From Deltaproteobacteria bacterium (GTDB taxonomy: Bacteria; Desulfobacterota; Binatia; Binatales; Binataceae), in contig JAKBMB010000028.1 of the NCBI GenBank assembly GCA_021831785.1, positions 62,001 to 126,000 of the forward strand: DNA of 64,000 nt. Reading direction: 5' to 3'. Below are positions 15,908 to 25,984 of the stretch, piece by piece. Every line of letters starts with the position of its first letter. Positions within the stretch are counted from its first letter, which is position 1. The translations under genes were made by a program, and so were the position numbers. The notes below the pieces were generated by a model. That model saw only the letters and a program-made list of their open reading frames with translations, was not told where the DNA came from and did not search any database.

Positions 15908-16690
15908 ATGGTGAGGCGAGAAAAGGCCAACTACCTAATCCAGTCCGTGGCACACGCCCTCGATGTCTTGGAACAATTTTTCGGCGAACAGGACGAACTC
16001 GGCGTGACCGAGCTTTCAAAGCGTCTGAAGCTCCACAAGAACAACGTTTTTCGCTTGCTGGCGACCTTGGAAGCGCGGGGATACATCGAACAAAACAAAA
16101 CAAACGAGAACTACCGTCTCGGGATACGGTGCTTACACCTGGGATGCGGCTACGTCAAGCAGATGGGTCTTGTGAGGCAGGCCCGCCCGATCCTAGTCGA
16201 GCTCGCGCGCAAGTGCCGCGAAAGCTCCTTCGTCGCCGTCGCGCGACGCGAAGGCGTCGTAGCGCTTGAAGCTGCGGAGCCCAAGGACCGCGTGGTTAGG
16301 ATCACGTCGCCGGTGGGCGAATTGCTGCCGCTTCACTGCACGGCAGCCGGCAAGGCGCACCTGGCTTTCGAGGCTGAAGAGCAGTTAAACGCCGAACTCG
16401 CTCAGGACTTGCAGCGCTACACGGAGCGCACGATCGTGAGCCGCTCGGCGCTCATCGAGCAGCTTCGCGCGGCGGCGCACGCCGGCTATGCGATTGACGC
16501 GGGCGAATTCTTGGAAGACGTAGCCTCCATCGCGACGCCGATTCGCGATTACACCCGCTCGGTGGTCGCTTCGCTGGCGGTGGCCGGGCCCGCCTATCGC
16601 ATCTCGTCCGAGCGCATCAAAGCGGAACTGGCGCCGCTGGTCGTGGAAGCGGGACGCGAGCTTTCCGAAAAACTGGGCTACTACCCCTAA
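15908..16690 (+). CDS. IclR-family transcriptional regulator
   Basis: 260 residues with an N-terminal winged helix-turn-helix (VTELSKRLKLHKNNVFRLLA, about residues 35-54, and wing ARGYIEQ). A C-terminal IclR ligand-binding domain follows (LLPLHCTAAGKAHLAF about 139-154, YAIDAGEFLEDVASIATPI about 195-213). AGGAAGAAAACT precedes the ATG. It is 70 bases upstream of etfB on the same strand and divergent from the aldo/keto reductase, so either could be its target. IclR regulators typically bind aromatic or short organic acids; the ligand here is unknown. Confidence 0.92.
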   Translation: MVRREKANYLIQSVAHALDVLEQFFGEQDELGVTELSKRLKLHKNNVFRLLATLEARGYIEQNKTNENYRLGIRCLHLGCGYVKQMGLVRQARPILVELARKCRESSFVAVARREGVVALEAAEPKDRVVRITSPVGELLPLHCTAAGKAHLAFEAEEQLNAELAQDLQRYTERTIVSRSALIEQLRAAAHAGYAIDAGEFLEDVASIATPIRDYTRSVVASLAVAGPAYRISSERIKAELAPLVVEAGRELSEKLGYYP

Positions 16691-16760
16691 CCTGAAGCAG
16701 GCTGCTACCCTAAAACCTAAGCCCCAACCAACGCCTTTACGGCTGGAAAGGAACCGTATC

Positions 16761-17510
16761 ATGAAGATCCTAGTTCCGACTAAGCGCGTACCCGACCCCG
16801 CCACCAATATCCAGGTTCTCCCTGACGGGTTGGGAATCGCCACCGAGAACGTCAAGTGGGTGATCAATCCGTTCGACGAGATAGCCATCGAAGAGGCGCT
16901 GCGAATCAAGGAACGATTGGGAACTGGCGAGGTCGTCCTGGCCGCCGTCGGACAGAAGAGCTGGCAGGAGCAGTTGCGCACCGGTCTTGCGATGGGCGCC
17001 GATCGGGCCATTTTGGTGCTCAACGAGAAGGCGCTGGACAGCATCGCCGTCGCGAGCCTGCTGGCAAAGATCGTCGCTGACGAGAAGCCCGAGCTAATTA
17101 TTATGGGCAAACAGGCTATCGACGATGATTCGAACCAGATCGGGCAGATGCTGGCCGAAATGCTGGGATGGCCGCAGGCGACGTTTGCCTCCAAAGTGGA
17201 GATCAAGGAGCGCCGCTGCACGGTCGTGCGCGAGGTTGACGGCGGCCTGGAAACGCTCGCCTTCGCCCTGCCCGCCGTGATCACGACCGATTTGCGCCTC
17301 AACGAGCCGCGCTACGCCTCCTTGCCCGGGATCATGAAAGCACGCAAAAAAGAGCTCAAAGAGGTGCCGGCCGAAAGCCTGGGAGTAGAACTTACCCCGC
17401 GGCTAAAGGTGCGCGCGCTTAGGCCGCCGTCCAAGCGTCAAGCGGGACGTAAAGTATCCTCGGTCGCCGAGCTGGTGAATCTACTGCATAGTGAAGCCAA
17501 GCTAATCTGA
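16761..17510 (+). CDS. etfB: Electron transfer flavoprotein beta subunit
   Basis: A 249-residue subunit that binds AMP and docks acyl-CoA or other flavin dehydrogenases. Seen: MKILVPTKRVPDPATNIQV at the start, WVINPFDEIAIEEALRIKE (about 33-51), the adenine-nucleotide loop MGKQAIDDDSNQIGQMLAE (about 115-133), and RYASLPGIMKARKKEL. A good ribosome site (AAAGGAAC) precedes the ATG. etfA follows 91 bases later. Together they pass electrons from flavoprotein dehydrogenases to ETF-quinone oxidoreductase, consistent with acid or lipid oxidation. Confidence 0.96.
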   Translation: MKILVPTKRVPDPATNIQVLPDGLGIATENVKWVINPFDEIAIEEALRIKERLGTGEVVLAAVGQKSWQEQLRTGLAMGADRAILVLNEKALDSIAVASLLAKIVADEKPELIIMGKQAIDDDSNQIGQMLAEMLGWPQATFASKVEIKERRCTVVREVDGGLETLAFALPAVITTDLRLNEPRYASLPGIMKARKKELKEVPAESLGVELTPRLKVRALRPPSKRQAGRKVSSVAELVNLLHSEAKLI

Positions 17511-17601
17511 CGCCAGCATCGTCGCCGGCCTATCAGCCGTTTATCGGCGGCGTCGAGGATCGAACCACATTGCGCGCGAAGATTGACGGAGCAAAAAAAC
17601 A

Positions 17602-18576
17602 ATGAGCGACGTTTTGGTATTCGCCGAACACAAAAATGGGCATTTGCCCAAAACCACGCTGGTCGCGCTCGGCGCCGGCCTTGAGTTGGCCGCCAAGCAG
17701 GCGGGCAAATGCGTCGTAGTCGCCGCGGGGGAAGGGACCGAAGAGCTCGCGGCGCATCTCGCCGGTTACGGAGTGGCGGAGGTGATCGCGCTTGAGCATC
17801 CGGCGCTGAAGAATTACGTGGCCGACGCCCATGCTCAAGCACTGGCGGCGCTAGCTAAAGAGCTGGGCGTGCAAGCCGTGCTCGCCAGCGCCACCGCGGT
17901 GGGCAAAGACCTGATGCCGCGGCTCGCGGCGCGGCTTGGGGCGCCGATGGCTTCGGAGGTTATCGCCTTCGGCGAGGACGGCACGCTGGTCCGCCCGATG
18001 TACGCCGGCAACGTTCTCGCCACCGTGGAGCTCAGCGGGCCGCTGAGGGTCATTACCGTGCGCGCCACGGCGTTCGAAGTCGCGGCCCGCGGTCAGAGCG
18101 CGGCGCCGGTGCGCAAGGTCGCCGCAGCCATCGACCCCAGCGCGCTTAAGACGGAACTAGTCTCCTTCGAGGAAACCAAAAGCGAACGTCCCCAGCTCTC
18201 CGAGGCGCGGATCGTCGTTTCGGGCGGCCGCGGCCTGAAAGCGGGCGAGAACTTTAAGACCGTACTCGAGCCGCTAGCCGATGCGCTCGGCGCCGCGATG
18301 GGCGCGAGCCGCGCCGCGGTCGATGCCGGCTTCGTGCCCAACGACCTTCAGGTGGGTCAAACCGGCAAGGTGGTAGCTCCGCAGCTTTACCTCGCGGTCG
18401 GCATCTCGGGCGCGATTCAGCATCTGGCCGGCATGAAAGACTCCAAGGTGATCGTCGCCGTCAACAAGGACGAAGAGGCACCGATTTTCAACGTTGCCGA
18501 CTACGGGCTGGTCGCCGACCTTTTCAAAGCCGTGCCGGAGATGGTCGAGGAAATAAAGAAACTCAAGCATTCCTGA
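17602..18576 (+). CDS. etfA: Electron transfer flavoprotein alpha subunit
   Basis: A 324-residue FAD-binding partner of EtfB. The C-terminal FAD domain has the expected SGGRGLKAGENF (about residues 209-220), ASRAAVDAGF, QVGQTGKVVAPQLYLAVGIS (about 253-272), GAIQHLAGMKDSK and IVAVNKDEEAPIFNVADYGL. ACGGAG lies upstream of the ATG. It completes an iclR-etfB-etfA transcription unit. GC-rich inverted sequence downstream (18620-18680) may end transcription. Confidence 0.96.
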   Translation: MSDVLVFAEHKNGHLPKTTLVALGAGLELAAKQAGKCVVVAAGEGTEELAAHLAGYGVAEVIALEHPALKNYVADAHAQALAALAKELGVQAVLASATAVGKDLMPRLAARLGAPMASEVIAFGEDGTLVRPMYAGNVLATVELSGPLRVITVRATAFEVAARGQSAAPVRKVAAAIDPSALKTELVSFEETKSERPQLSEARIVVSGGRGLKAGENFKTVLEPLADALGAAMGASRAAVDAGFVPNDLQVGQTGKVVAPQLYLAVGISGAIQHLAGMKDSKVIVAVNKDEEAPIFNVADYGLVADLFKAVPEMVEEIKKLKHS

Positions 18577-18712
18577 ACCTTCCGCCGACGCCCCATCTCG
18601 GAAACTCCCGCCTCTCCTTAAGCGCGCGCCGCCGGCGGGTGTACGTGTACGGGCGCATGCCGGGCCGCCCGGCGGCGCAACCGACATCCGAGCGCCGCCG
18701 CTTAGCGCTCGG

Positions 18713-21271
18713 TCAGGGCGCCCAGGGCGCCCAGAAGATCTGCGGCGCCTCGATGGAACTCACCAGCTCCGGATGGTAAGGAACGATGCGCGGCACGTAG
18801 CTACCCACCGGCTGTGTGGAGGGAATTACGGCGCGGTACAAATAGCGGTTGGCCGTGCCTAGCAGTTTCTCTGCGCGCTCCATCGGCACCCGCACCGGTA
18901 TTTCTTCTTCGACCGTCTCCGTGCATAGCTCGACGCGCACGCCATCAGGGTCGATCGCGCCCAGATGCACCTCGACTTCCATCACATAGTGGGTGTCGCC
19001 ACCCTTGATATTTAGCCTGCCGAAGGAGAGTTCGCCCCAGTGGGCCTTGAGCGAAACGCTCCAGTTTTCCAGCGCGGCCGCCAGTGCGCCGTCTTGCGCG
19101 GCGCGGCGCTCGAACGCCGCCTCGGCCGGCAAGTAGTAGCGCTCTACGTACTCCCGCATCATTCGCCAGCTCGAGACCCACGGCGCGAGCCGCATCATGC
19201 TCTCTCTGATTCTCGCGACCCACTCGGTCGCCAGTCCCTGCGCGTCGCGGTTGTAAAACGTTGGGATCACTTCGTGTTCGAGCAGCCAATACAGGGTTTC
19301 CGCATCCGCCCGGTCGCGCTGCGCGATGTCCGCATGTTCGGCGCGGTCCCCCAGCGCCCATCCCACCTCGGGGGAGTACGCCTCGTCCCACCATCCGTCG
19401 AGGGTGGACAAATTAAGCCCGCCGTTCAGCACCACTTTCATCCCGCTCGTGCCGCATGCTTCCCATGGCCGGCGCGGATTGTTAATCCACACATCGACGC
19501 CACGCACCAGCGCGGCGCCGTCCGCAAGATCGTAGTCTTCGACGAAGATTACACGCCCGTTTACCTCGGGCCGGCGGAGATAATCCAGCCAGCGGCGCAC
19601 CGCGCCCTTGCCCACGTGGTCGCCCGGATGGGCCTTGCCGGCGATCACCAACTGCACCGGACGTTCGCGGTTGGTAAGGATTCGGGTCAGCCGCGCGGGG
19701 TCGTAGAGCAAAAGGTCGGGGCGCTTGTAAGCGACGAAGCGCCGCGCAAAGCCTAAAGTGAGGGTTTGAGAATCGAAGCCGAACGGCTGCTTAACCGCGC
19801 TTAGCTGCGCGCCGGCAGCAAAGCCCCGCGGCTGCGCCTGTCGCCGGCGCAAAAAATCGACCAGCGACTTGCGGGCATTGTTGCGCAGTTCCCACAGCGC
19901 CTCGTCACTCACGTGCTCCAGGCTGAAGACCAGCGTCGGCGGATGTCCGGGGCCGTGGTCGCGAGCGCCGGCCTCCTGCCACAACGAACCGGTCTGCGCC
20001 GAAACCCATGAAGGAACGTGCACGCCGTTGGTCAGATAGTCGACCGGCACCTCGCGCTCGGGCCAATGCGGGAAAGCGGGATGGAACAGACGCCGGCTGA
20101 CCTTGCCGTGCAGTCGGCTCACGGCGTTCGAATAGGCGCAGGCACGCAGCGCCAAGTACGCCATCTTGAAGGGCTCTTGGCTGTTGGCCGCGTCCGCCCG
20201 ACCCAGAGCTATCAGCTCCTCGAAGGACAGCCCCAGCTTGGCCGCATAGTCGTGAAAGTACCAGCCGAAAAGCTCGGGCAAGAAGTTGTCGAGTCCTTCA
20301 GGCACCGCCGTATGCGTGGTGAAGATGTTGCCCGCCCGGGTGCAGCGCAGCGCAGTGGCAAATGGTTTGCCGCTGCGCGCCATAAAGCTGCGGGCGCGCT
20401 CGAGCATCGCAAACGCGGTGTGCCCCTCGTTGAAATGGCACACGTTGGGGCGCAGATCCAACGCCTCCAACAGCCGCCATCCTCCGATGCCGAGTACGAT
20501 TTCTTGCTTGATACGGAGGTCCGTGTCGCCGCCGTAGAGCCTGCCGGTAATCTCGCGGTCGTCGGCTGAATTAAGCGTGTCATTGCTGTCCAGCAGAAAG
20601 AGCGTCGCGCACCCCGCTTGAAGCTGCCAGGCCCGCAGGTACACCACTCGCCCGGGCATTTCCACGCCCACCCGCAGCCATTCCCCGCCGGGGTCACGCA
20701 CCGGGCGAATCGGGAGCTCGGACGGGTCGTAGCTCGGGTAGACCTCCTGTTGCTCTCCTTCGGCGTTGAGCGCCTGGCGAAAGTAGCCCGACCGACAAAA
20801 CAGCGTAACGCCGGTCAGAGGCACGCCCAGATCGCTGGCCGACTTGAGATGGTCGCCGGCGAGCACGCCAAGGCCGCCCGCGTAAACCGGAAACCCGGCG
20901 CTCAAGCCGAACTCCATGCTGAAATAGCTCACTCGCAGCGCGCGTGTCTGGTACGTACGCTCGAACCATTTCGGTCGGCTCAAGTACTCCTGACGCGCGC
21001 GAAGTTGGCGCTGCGCCTGCTCAACAAAGTCGGGCTCGCGTATGAGCGCCTCGATCTTCTCCGCGCGAGCCGCGGTCAGCGCCTGCCACGGACTGTGCGT
21101 TGCGCGCCATCGCTCGGGAGCAAGCGCCTCCCAGATCGCCTCACTGTTTCGGTCATGGCTCCACCGTAGGTCCAGCGCAAGTTCGGCCAGCCCCTCCAGT
21201 TCCGCGGGCAAGGCGCGGCTCAAGCCATGACCGGAAGAAACCACCTGCATGTTGTCGCCCAAAGTGCTCAT
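18713..21271 (-). CDS. glgP: Alpha-glucan phosphorylase (DUF3417-containing short family)
   Basis: Releases glucose-1-phosphate from glycogen or maltodextrin using pyridoxal phosphate. At 852 residues it is the archaeal/bacterial alpha-glucan phosphorylase type with an N-terminal DUF3417 region (LPAELEGLAELALDLRWSHD). Seen: FSMEFGLSAGFPVYAGGLGVL, CHFNEGHTAFA, and the PLP-lysine region EACGTSGMKVVLNGGLNLS. Residue 8 (ATG at 21250) is an alternative start. It stands alone and is divergent from the kdp operon, with a 728-base intergenic region between. Glycogen turnover is inferred; no other glg gene is present. Confidence 0.93.
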   Translation of the reverse strand: MSTLGDNMQVVSSGHGLSRALPAELEGLAELALDLRWSHDRNSEAIWEALAPERWRATHSPWQALTAARAEKIEALIREPDFVEQAQRQLRARQEYLSRPKWFERTYQTRALRVSYFSMEFGLSAGFPVYAGGLGVLAGDHLKSASDLGVPLTGVTLFCRSGYFRQALNAEGEQQEVYPSYDPSELPIRPVRDPGGEWLRVGVEMPGRVVYLRAWQLQAGCATLFLLDSNDTLNSADDREITGRLYGGDTDLRIKQEIVLGIGGWRLLEALDLRPNVCHFNEGHTAFAMLERARSFMARSGKPFATALRCTRAGNIFTTHTAVPEGLDNFLPELFGWYFHDYAAKLGLSFEELIALGRADAANSQEPFKMAYLALRACAYSNAVSRLHGKVSRRLFHPAFPHWPEREVPVDYLTNGVHVPSWVSAQTGSLWQEAGARDHGPGHPPTLVFSLEHVSDEALWELRNNARKSLVDFLRRRQAQPRGFAAGAQLSAVKQPFGFDSQTLTLGFARRFVAYKRPDLLLYDPARLTRILTNRERPVQLVIAGKAHPGDHVGKGAVRRWLDYLRRPEVNGRVIFVEDYDLADGAALVRGVDVWINNPRRPWEACGTSGMKVVLNGGLNLSTLDGWWDEAYSPEVGWALGDRAEHADIAQRDRADAETLYWLLEHEVIPTFYNRDAQGLATEWVARIRESMMRLAPWVSSWRMMREYVERYYLPAEAAFERRAAQDGALAAALENWSVSLKAHWGELSFGRLNIKGGDTHYVMEVEVHLGAIDPDGVRVELCTETVEEEIPVRVPMERAEKLLGTANRYLYRAVIPSTQPVGSYVPRIVPYHPELVSSIEAPQIFWAPWAP

Positions 21272-21999
21272 GATGATAGCGCGCAGAACGCTCCATTATT
21301 TCCGCTGTTTACGCGGCTCAGGTTTGCCTGAGCTTCGCTCGGATGACTTGTCGCCAAAAGACTAACCGAAAAAACCTGTCGCTACGGACTTGCGCGAGCG
21401 GTTGCCGGCCCCATGGTCGAGCCCAACCGCCAGCATCTGCGGAACTGAAGTTACTCGCCGCCTCGGTGGCCGATACTATCGCGCTATGGGTGAGGTGTAA
21501 ATCGCCCGCAACCGCCTCGATCCGAACCGAAGTAGGCGGTAACTTTCGATTATCCTGGAAGAAATAGAAAACAGTGAGAAAGAAAGGCTATCCTTAAGGC
21601 GTGTACGCACTGATGCCGGCGCCTCGAACCGCGACGAAGCCCCAATCCTGGCGTCTTGCGCTGAAGGGGCTTTTTTGATGAAGTCGCACATGTTGCCATC
21701 ATGACACTAACCACCTGGGCGACGCGAGCGCCGCGCAGGAGCGCCAGTTGGCGCGCAGGCTCCGTTGAACCCAACGATAGCCTCTTGAGGGCCGCTTCTC
21801 CAACGCCCGGGCGTGCTGTATTTCGTGAGCAGCCGGCAGTGTTTGCTCGTATCCGCCAGCGCGCTCCGCGACGTTCGCTGCTTTTACGGGATGAGAACTC
21901 GAACTACTCCGCTCAGCAAACGGGTGGCACGCTGCGGGGACCGTCGAGATTCCTGGTCGTGAGGCAGGTTAGGGCGTAAAGCCCCTGACCGAGCGCCGT
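21272..21999. other. Long intergenic region upstream of the kdp operon
   Basis: 728 bases without a supported gene, between divergent glgP and the kdp genes. It contains a plus-strand intrinsic terminator (21637-21676), implying that something is transcribed and stopped before kdp. The AT-richer part around 21540-21600 could hold a promoter. I looked for c-di-AMP (ydaO) riboswitch consensus blocks and did not find a convincing match. Confidence 0.6.
21637..21676 (+). terminator. Intrinsic terminator in the kdp leader region
   Basis: AAGCCCC (21637-21643) pairs with GGGGCTT (21666-21672), with a 22-base loop, and the stem runs into a tract of six T (21671-21676). There is no annotated plus-strand gene before it for several kilobases, so it ends either a short leader RNA (attenuation of kdp) or an independent small RNA. 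Confidence 0.6.
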
Positions 22000-22083
22000 A
22001 TGGCGGACGTACTTATCATATTGGCCGTAGCGGCTTTTTTCTTGGTTTGCTTCGCATACGTTGAGGGATGCAAGCGGCTATGA
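22000..22083 (+). CDS. 27-residue membrane microprotein upstream of kdpF
   Basis: An ATG frame encoding 27 residues: MADVLIILAVAAFFLVCFAY, then VEGCKRL. It is one hydrophobic helix followed by a short polar tail with a Glu-Gly-Cys-Lys-Arg-Leu end. Very short proteins of this design, ending in a similar Gly-Cys-(D/E/K)-Arg-Leu tail, occur next to kdpF in other bacteria as I recall. The stop overlaps the kdpF start by four bases (ATGA at 22080-22083), so translation of the two is probably coupled. It may be an accessory single-pass peptide of the Kdp complex; its function is unknown. Confidence 0.65.
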   Translation: MADVLIILAVAAFFLVCFAYVEGCKRL

Positions 22084-22172
22084 CCCCCTGGGACGTCATC
22101 CTCGGCAGCATCGTCGCCGTCGCCCTGACGGCCTATCTCATTTACGCCATGCTGCGCGCCGAGAAGTTCTGA
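22080..22172 (+). CDS. kdpF: Potassium-transporting ATPase KdpF subunit
   Basis: A 30-residue single-span peptide: MTPWDVILGSIVAVALTAYL, then IYAMLRAEKF. The sequence and the Arg-(A/P)-Glu-Lys-Phe end are typical of KdpF, which sits in the membrane and stabilises KdpABC. It overlaps the upstream 27-residue frame by four bases and precedes kdpA by 21 bases. Confidence 0.92.
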   Translation: MTPWDVILGSIVAVALTAYLIYAMLRAEKF

Positions 22173-22193
22173 GCTTTCCCGAGAGTCTCATCC

Positions 22194-23921
22194 GTGCTTT
22201 TGAATTCGCTTCTGCGCATTGGACTGTTTTACGCCGTGTTGATCGCGTTGAGCGTTCCGCTCGGTCTTTACATGGCCCGAGTCTTCAGCGAGCAGAGAAC
22301 CTTTCTGGACTTCCTGTTGGGACCGGTCGAGCGGTCAATTTACCGTGTGTGCGGGGTTCAACGCAGCCAGGAGATGACCTGGGCGGAATACGCCGGCGCG
22401 GCGCTGCTTTTTGGCGCGGCAAGCTGGTTGCTGCTCTATCTAATACAACGCGCGCAGTACCTGATGCCGTTTAATCCCCAGCGCTTGGGAGCCGTCGAAC
22501 CTTTGCTCGCGTTCAACACCGCGGCGAGCTTCACCACCAACACCAACTGGCAGGCCTACGGCGGCGAGTCGACGATGAGCTACATGAGCCAGATGCTCGG
22601 GCTGACGTCGCAAAATTTTCTCTCCGCTGCGACAGGTATCGCCATCTCCATCGCCGTAATCCGCGGCTTTGTTCGCCACAGCGTCAAAACCCTGGGCAAT
22701 TTCTGGGTAGACCTGACGCGGGCGGCGCTGTGGGTGCTGATGCCGCTGTGCGTGGCGCTGACCCCGGTTTATGTCTGGCAAGGAGTGCCGGACAACCTGA
22801 ACGCGTACACTGAGGCCAAAACCCTGGAAGGGACAACGCAAATTATCGCCCAAGGCCCGGTCGCCTCGCAGGAGGCGATCAAGGAGCTCGGCACCAACGG
22901 CGGCGGCTTTTTCAATGCCAATTCGGCGCATCCTTACGAAAACCCAACCCCGCTCACCAACTTGCTTGAAGTGTTGTCGATCATGCTGATCGCGGCCGCG
23001 CTGACTCACACCTTCGGCAAGCTCTGTGGTGACCGGCGCCAAGGGTGGACGCTTTTCGCCGCCATGTCGCTGTTTTTTCTCGCCGCATACGCGCTGGCGC
23101 TTTGGGCCGAGCAGGCCGGCAATCCGAAGTTTCCCGCGATGGGCATCGAGCAGCGCGCGGTTGCCGGGCAGGGCGGAGGCAACATGGAGGGCAAGGAAGT
23201 CCGCTTCGGGACTATCGACTCCACGCTTTTTGCCGCCGCAACCACTGACACTTCGTGCGGGGCCGTCAACTCGATGCTCGACAGCTATACGCCGCTGGGC
23301 GGCCTGATTCCGATGTTCAACATGCAGCTCGGCGAGGTAATCTTCGGCGGCGTCGGCTCGGGGCTCTACGGAATGATCGTAATGGCGGTCATGGCGGTGT
23401 TCGTCGCCGGGCTGATGGTCGGACGCACGCCCGAGTACCTGGGCAAGAAAATCGAGGCGCGAGAGATGAAGCTGGTGATGCTCTACGTATTGATCTTTCC
23501 CGCGCTGATTCTGCTGCCGGCCGCCGCGGCCAGCGTCACCCGCGCCGGTTTGTCGGGGATCGCCAACCCGGGGCCGCACGGCTTTTCCGAGATTCTATAC
23601 GCCTTCACCGAAGCCGCCGCCAACAACGGTTCCGCTTTCGCCGGGCTCAACGCCAACACGCCCTTTTATAATCTGCTGATCGGCTTTGTGATTCTGGCCG
23701 GGCGCTTCATGATGGCAATCCCGGCGCTCGCGATAGCGGGCTCGATGGCGGAGAAGAAGGCGGTGGCGTCGAGCGCGGGCACCTTCCCTACCACCGGCGT
23801 CACCTTCGTCGTTCTGCTCGGCGCCGTAATCTTGATCGTCGGGGCGCTGATTTTCTTTGCCGGGGACGCTCTGGGCCCGATCGTCGAGCATTTCGCGATG
23901 ACCAGCGGAAGGCTCTTCTGA
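22194..23921 (+). CDS. kdpA: Potassium-transporting ATPase subunit A
   Basis: The K+-selective channel-like subunit, 575 residues with about ten membrane helices. Seen: the first filter region [20 protein letters not shown] (about 104-123), [20 protein letters not shown] (about 229-248), the third filter [20 protein letters not shown] (about 350-369), and [20 protein letters not shown] (about 470-490). These four loops provide the K+ selectivity filter. The start is a GTG with only a weak purine-rich stretch before it; no downstream ATG keeps the first helix. Second large gene of kdpFABC. Confidence 0.97.
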   Translation: MLLNSLLRIGLFYAVLIALSVPLGLYMARVFSEQRTFLDFLLGPVERSIYRVCGVQRSQEMTWAEYAGAALLFGAASWLLLYLIQRAQYLMPFNPQRLGAVEPLLAFNTAASFTTNTNWQAYGGESTMSYMSQMLGLTSQNFLSAATGIAISIAVIRGFVRHSVKTLGNFWVDLTRAALWVLMPLCVALTPVYVWQGVPDNLNAYTEAKTLEGTTQIIAQGPVASQEAIKELGTNGGGFFNANSAHPYENPTPLTNLLEVLSIMLIAAALTHTFGKLCGDRRQGWTLFAAMSLFFLAAYALALWAEQAGNPKFPAMGIEQRAVAGQGGGNMEGKEVRFGTIDSTLFAAATTDTSCGAVNSMLDSYTPLGGLIPMFNMQLGEVIFGGVGSGLYGMIVMAVMAVFVAGLMVGRTPEYLGKKIEAREMKLVMLYVLIFPALILLPAAAASVTRAGLSGIANPGPHGFSEILYAFTEAAANNGSAFAGLNANTPFYNLLIGFVILAGRFMMAIPALAIAGSMAEKKAVASSAGTFPTTGVTFVVLLGAVILIVGALIFFAGDALGPIVEHFAMTSGRLF

Positions 23922-23941
23922 GGAGCAGGGGAAAGTCCACG

Positions 23942-25984
23942 ATGGCGCGACAGAAAGCACCCGCGTTATGGAGCCGCGAGATCGCCGGGCGGGCGGTTGT
24001 CGAGTCGCTGCGCAAGCTCGACCCGCGCACGCTGGTCCTCAACCCGGTGATGTTCGTGGTTGAGGTCACCAGCGCGCTTACCACCGTGGTCTTGGTCCGC
24101 GACATCGTGGAGGGTAGACACGGGCTGATCGGCTTCGAACTTCAGGTCGCGCTATGGCTTTGGTTCACGGTCCTGTTCGCCAATTTCGCCGAAGCGATGG
24201 CTGAGGGGCGCGGCAAAGCGCAGGCCGCAACCCTGCGCCAGGCGCGCACCCAGACCCAAGCCAAGCTGATCGACGAGACGGGCGAGACCAAAGTCGTCAA
24301 CGCGACCTCGCTCAGGCGCGAAGACGTGGTACTGGTCCAGGCGGGCGACATCATTCCTGCCGACGGCGAGGTGATTGAGGGCGTGGCAGCGGTGAACGAA
24401 GCGGCCGTGACCGGCGAATCGGCGCCCGTCATTCGCGAGAGCGGCGGCGACCGCAGCGCGGTGACCGGCGGCACGACCGTAATCTCGGATTGGATCAAAG
24501 TGCGCGTCACGGCCAACCCGGGCGAGACCTTTCTCGACCGCATGATCGCGCTCGTGGAAGGCGCGGAGCGGCGCAAGACGCCCAACGAAATCGCGCTCAC
24601 GATCCTGCTCACCGGGTTGACCATCACCTTTATGCTGGTGGTGGTCACGCTCTATCCGTTCGCGCTCTACAGCACGACCAGGCTCGACCTCCCGGTGCTG
24701 GTCGCGCTGCTGGTGTGTCTGGCGCCGACGACCATCGGCGGGTTGCTCTCCGCTATCGGCATCGCGGGCATGGACCGGTTGGTGCAGCACAACGTGCTGG
24801 CGCTCTCCGGCCGTGCGGTCGAAGCGGCGGGCGATGTCGATACTCTTTTGCTTGACAAGACCGGCACGATCACGCTGGGCAATCGGATGGCGACCGAATT
24901 TATCCCGGTCAACGACATCCACGCCGCCGAACTCGCCGACGCGGCGCAGTTGGCCTCGCTCGCCGACGAAACCCCGGAAGGGCGCTCAATAACCGTGCTG
25001 GCCAAGCGCGAGTACAATTTGCGCGGACGCGAGTTTTCGGAGCGCGAAGCCAAGTTTATCCCCTTTTCGGCGCATACTCGCATGAGCGGCGTGGATTTGA
25101 ACGGGCGCAGCATCCGCAAAGGCGCGGCCGACGAGATAATCAAGTTCGTCCGCGAACGGCAGGGGCCGATACCGGCGGAGCTCGACTCCATCGTCGAGCG
25201 CATCGCGCGCGACGGCGGCACGCCTTTGGTGGTCGCCGACGGCGCCCGCGCTCTCGGCGTGATCCACCTCAAGGACATAGTCAAGGAAGGGATCCGTCAT
25301 CGCTTCGAGCGCTTGCGCGCGATGGGCTTGCGCACGGTGATGATCACCGGCGACAATCCGCTCACCGCCCACGCCATCGCGCAGGAGTCGGGCGTTGATG
25401 ACTTCGTCGCCGAAGCCACGCCGGAGACCAAGCTGCGCCTGATCCGCGAGGAGCAGGCGCGCGGGCGGCTGGTGGCGATGATCGGAGACGGCACCAACGA
25501 CGCGCCGGCCCTGGCCCAGGCCGATGTCGGAATCGCGATGAACGCGGGCACCCAGGCGGCGCGCGAGGCCGGCAATATGGTGGACCTCGACTCCAACCCG
25601 ACCAAGATTATTGAGGTGGTCGAGATCGGCAAACAGCTACTGATGACGCGCGGCGCGCTGACCACCTTCTCGATTGCCAACGATGTCGCCAAGTACTTCG
25701 CTATCATTCCGGCGCTCTTCATGGTCACCTATCCGGAGTTGGACGCGCTCAACGTTATGCGTCTGGCTACGCCGCAAAGCGCTATCCTGTCCGCGGTGAT
25801 CTTCAACGCTCTCATAATCGTCGCGCTCATCCCGCTGGCGCTTCGGGGCGTAACGTACCGCCCGATCGGAGCGGCGCCGCTTCTGCTGCGCAACCTGTTG
25901 ATTTACGGCGGCGGCGGCGTGGTCGTCCCGTTCGTTGGGATTAAGGCGATCGACTTGCTGATCGAAGCCTTGCATTGGGCCTAG
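23942..25984 (+). CDS. kdpB: Potassium-transporting ATPase ATP-binding subunit B
   Basis: The P-type ATPase catalytic subunit, 680 residues. Seen: the actuator motif [10 protein letters not shown] (TGES, about residue 156), the phosphorylated aspartate in [14 protein letters not shown] (about 303), the nucleotide-binding [11 protein letters not shown], and the hinge [20 protein letters not shown] (about 514-533). Membrane helices are present at 35-80, 215-275 and the C terminus. A strong ribosome site (GAGGAGCAGGGG) lies 20 bases after the kdpA stop. It couples ATP hydrolysis to K+ uptake with KdpA. The following 221 bases before kdpC are unusually long for this operon. Confidence 0.97.
   Translation: MARQKAPALWSREIAGRAVVESLRKLDPRTLVLNPVMFVVEVTSALTTVVLVRDIVEGRHGLIGFELQVALWLWFTVLFANFAEAMAEGRGKAQAATLRQARTQTQAKLIDETGETKVVNATSLRREDVVLVQAGDIIPADGEVIEGVAAVNEAAVTGESAPVIRESGGDRSAVTGGTTVISDWIKVRVTANPGETFLDRMIALVEGAERRKTPNEIALTILLTGLTITFMLVVVTLYPFALYSTTRLDLPVLVALLVCLAPTTIGGLLSAIGIAGMDRLVQHNVLALSGRAVEAAGDVDTLLLDKTGTITLGNRMATEFIPVNDIHAAELADAAQLASLADETPEGRSITVLAKREYNLRGREFSEREAKFIPFSAHTRMSGVDLNGRSIRKGAADEIIKFVRERQGPIPAELDSIVERIARDGGTPLVVADGARALGVIHLKDIVKEGIRHRFERLRAMGLRTVMITGDNPLTAHAIAQESGVDDFVAEATPETKLRLIREEQARGRLVAMIGDGTNDAPALAQADVGIAMNAGTQAAREAGNMVDLDSNPTKIIEVVEIGKQLLMTRGALTTFSIANDVAKYFAIIPALFMVTYPELDALNVMRLATPQSAILSAVIFNALIIVALIPLALRGVTYRPIGAAPLLLRNLLIYGGGGVVVPFVGIKAIDLLIEALHWA

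Noticed and set aside
16385-17302. A 305-codon minus-strand open frame across the iclR-etfB junction.
   Set aside because: Both plus-strand genes are well supported and the translation has no recognisable motif.
21918-21940. AAACGGGTGGCACGCTGCGG resembles the T-box antiterminator bulge sequence.
   Set aside because: Other T-box elements (stem I, specifier, AG bulge) and a following terminator were not found, and the downstream genes are potassium transport, not amino-acid related.
22440-23579. A 379-codon minus-strand open frame opposite kdpA.
   Set aside because: Arises from GC-rich codon bias of kdpA; no domain or start signal.
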